Origin: Photobacterium marinum
Lineage (GTDB): Bacteria > Pseudomonadota > Gammaproteobacteria > Enterobacterales > Vibrionaceae
Direction of reading: 5' to 3'
Assembly: GCF_000331515.1 (NCBI RefSeq)
Contig: NZ_AMZO01000035.1
Span: forward strand, 17,724 to 81,723
DNA length: 64,000 bases
A program made the position numbers and the translations under genes. Position 1 is the stretch's first letter. Each line of letters starts with the position of its first letter. Below the pieces are notes generated by a model that saw only the letters and a program-made list of their open reading frames with translations, had not been told where the DNA came from and did no database searches. Positions 62,579-64,000 of the stretch are shown one piece after another.

Positions 62579-62839
62579 ATGAAGAAACACAAGAACGAAG
62601 CCAAGTTGCTAAAGAAAGCCCTTGAATTGGGTATGGCCCTAGCGAAAAAGCAAGGATATGGCGATCTAGACAAAACCGTCTCTTCCAAGGACAAGGTGGA
62701 GTGCATCTATCGACTGTTAGTTGAAGTCAAACAAATCACCCCGCTCGCAACCGATCAGGAAGATGGTCCGAATATGAAACACAAACTCGTATTATGGATC
62801 TCGCGTTTGTTACCGCCGGAGCACGAACTATTACAGTAA
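62579..62839 (+). CDS. DUF5062 family protein
   Basis: An 86-residue charged, helical cytoplasmic protein of a family known from Vibrio, function unknown. The start at 62579 (MKKHKNEAKLLKKALELG) has AAGGAG six bases upstream; in-frame upstream codons lack one. It precedes the ParA gene by 51 bases in the same direction. Confidence 0.8.
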   Translation: MKKHKNEAKLLKKALELGMALAKKQGYGDLDKTVSSKDKVECIYRLLVEVKQITPLATDQEDGPNMKHKLVLWISRLLPPEHELLQ

Positions 62840-62890
62840 CCTCAACCAATTCAATTACCTGTCAATTCACACACGTTTAAGGTAGGAAAC

Positions 62891-63688
62891 ATGCGGCGCG
62901 TTGTATTCAATCAAAAAGGTGGCGTTGGTAAATCAAGTATTGCAGCTAATCTGGCCGCGCTCAGTGCAGCCCAAGGATATAAAACATTACTTGTCGATCT
63001 CGATGTTCAGGGCAACAGCAGTCATTACCTTGGCCACGACATCAATCAGGAAAGTAAAACCACAATAGCCGATTTACTTAATCAAAGCGTTGGCTGGTTT
63101 ACTGTCTCCACTCCGATTAATGAATTTCCCCAACCGACAGCCTTCGAAAACTTAGACATCATTCCATCAAGCCCTAAACTGGAAAAACTCGAATCCGAAT
63201 TGGAACGCCGCTACAAAATCTACAAACTCCGCGACGCACTTGATACTCTGGAAAAAAATTACGATCGCATTTACCTGGATACACCGCCTAACCTTAACTT
63301 CTTCAGTAAAGCCGCGCTTATCGCAGCTCAACGACTTCTGATCCCCTTTGATTGCGACAGTTTCTCCCAACAGGCATTGCTGACACTGCTTAATAATCTG
63401 GCTGAACTAAGGGAAGATCATAACCCGAAGCTTGAAGTGGAAGGTGTTATCGTCAACATGTTTAATGCTCAGGCAAACTTTCCTTCGCAAATCATTGCCG
63501 ATTTAAAGGAACTTGGATTACCAATCCTGGAGCCATACCTGCCGCAATCAATCAAAATGAAGGAATCTCACTACCACCAGAAGCCGCTGGTGCACCTGTT
63601 CCCAAGCCATAAGCTCACCACTCACTTTGAGCAGCTTTATAATGAACTGGAGAAAAATGAGGTTAAATTAACCGCAACAGAGAGTTAG
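62891..63688 (+). CDS. ParA-family ATPase
   Basis: A 265-residue P-loop ATPase with deviant Walker A NQKGGVGKSSIAANLA (residues 7-22), Walker A' LLVDLDVQGNSSHYLG (about 34-49) and Walker B RIYLDTPPNLN. No ParB gene, centromere-like repeats or chemotaxis cluster is next to it, so it is an orphan ParA/MinD type protein positioning some cargo. AAGGTAGG precedes the ATG. Preceded by DUF5062, which may be its partner by gene order only. Confidence 0.85.
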   Translation: MRRVVFNQKGGVGKSSIAANLAALSAAQGYKTLLVDLDVQGNSSHYLGHDINQESKTTIADLLNQSVGWFTVSTPINEFPQPTAFENLDIIPSSPKLEKLESELERRYKIYKLRDALDTLEKNYDRIYLDTPPNLNFFSKAALIAAQRLLIPFDCDSFSQQALLTLLNNLAELREDHNPKLEVEGVIVNMFNAQANFPSQIIADLKELGLPILEPYLPQSIKMKESHYHQKPLVHLFPSHKLTTHFEQLYNELEKNEVKLTATES

Positions 63689-63877
63689 TTTTGTTCAATG
63701 ATTGCGTTACTGTACAAATAGTTAGCGCAATCTGTGACACCAGTTGCTCAACCGGCTGTCTTTTTGGATAAACAGTAATCAAGCGGTTGTTTTTTTCTGA
63801 TTTTATCGAACCTTGCACTTGAACAGGTGGAATGAAGTGTTTAATATCCCCCTTGTTCTAAGGGAACACCGGATAAT

Positions 63878-63954
63878 GCGACTGTAGCTCAGCTGGTTAG
63901 AGTACTACCTTGACATGGTAGGGGTCGGTGGTTCGAGTCCACTCAGTCGCACCA
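63878..63954 (+). tRNA. tRNA-Val (GAC)
   Basis: A 77-nt cloverleaf with acceptor GCGACTG / CAGTCGC, anticodon loop TTGACAT (anticodon GAC), T-arm GGTTCGAGTCC and encoded ACCA. Confidence 0.96.
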
Positions 63955-63979
63955 ATTCTCTTACATGAACTAAAAATTT

Positions 63980-64000
63980 GCGTCTGTAGCTCAGCTGGTT
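63980..64000 (+). tRNA. Start of a second tRNA, probably tRNA-Val
   Basis: GCGTCTGTAGCTCAGCTGGTT is the acceptor strand and D-arm of a tRNA almost equal to the one 25 bases upstream; it is cut by the window end. The anticodon is not visible. Confidence 0.75.

Noticed and set aside
1..64000. CRISPR arrays, insertion sequences, integrase/attachment sites next to tRNA genes
   Set aside because: No regularly spaced repeats, transposase or integrase frames, or tRNA 3'-end duplications were found beside tRNA-Cys or tRNA-Val.

Overview
The window is a 64 kb piece of a gammaproteobacterial chromosome that I place in the Vibrionaceae (Vibrio, Photobacterium, Grimontia or Enterovibrio type). The placement rests on the thrS-infC-rpmI-rplT / pheST / ihfA translation cluster, a BsrV-type periplasmic racemase beside its chemoreceptor, OmpV, a HutC-hutIGUH operon, the ribE/norM neighbourhood, DUF3080 and DUF5062 proteins, a stand-alone ParA, and several chemoreceptors and diguanylate cyclases. 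It is ordinary chromosome: no insertion sequence, prophage, integron or CRISPR array was seen.

Layout, left to right. 1-7.6 kb: a HAD hydrolase, a Tat-exported HiPIP, a YegD-like Hsp70, a DsbA-like lipoprotein, an RNA-gene-like gap with a strong orphan terminator, then a chemoreceptor/broad-spectrum racemase operon. 8.4-13.5 kb: tRNA-Cys, the split B12-dependent ribonucleotide reductase nrdJa-nrdJb behind FNR-like and NrdR-like sites, and an AT-rich unknown two-gene unit. 13.5-21 kb: YidE-type transporter with a hairpin-rich leader, a chemoreceptor, and an opine-type cluster (OccR/NocR-like LysR regulator, octopine/nopaline-dehydrogenase family enzyme, YfcC-type carrier). 21-29 kb: a DUF1501/DUF1800 pair, oligoendopeptidase F, BtuC/BtuD, AstE. 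29.3-33.4 kb: a three-gene envelope operon of unknown role (PEGA/Sel1-like, DUF4105 lipoprotein, secreted coiled coil).

33.6-42.3 kb is the translation cluster, all on the minus strand but broken into separate transcription units. rplT ends in its own terminator, two opposite-strand genes (YiaA/B-type membrane protein and a coiled coil) sit between rplT and pheS, and pheT ends in a terminator 0.4 kb before ihfA. infC begins with an AUU codon that an ATG/GTG/TTG ORF search misses, adding 27 residues. 42.5-52.5 kb: a chemoreceptor, OmpV, and the complete histidine-utilisation system: HutC repressor, then hutI-hutG-hutU-hutH behind a promoter whose spacer holds a perfect TGTATATACA palindrome. 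52.6-64 kb: fructosamine kinase and hexitol phosphatase (yniA/yniC-like), a CPXCG protein, riboflavin synthase, two tandem paralogous dCache-HAMP-GGDEF proteins placed between ribE and norM, NorM, a DUF3080 lipoprotein, DUF5062, ParA, and the start of a tRNA-Val cluster.

The best candidates for something undescribed are the three-gene envelope operon, the AT-rich two-gene unit after nrdJab, the structured yidE leader, the orphan terminator at 4.2 kb, the opine cluster and the tandem GGDEF pair. All functional statements are from reading sequence and recalling protein families; no search or folding program was run.
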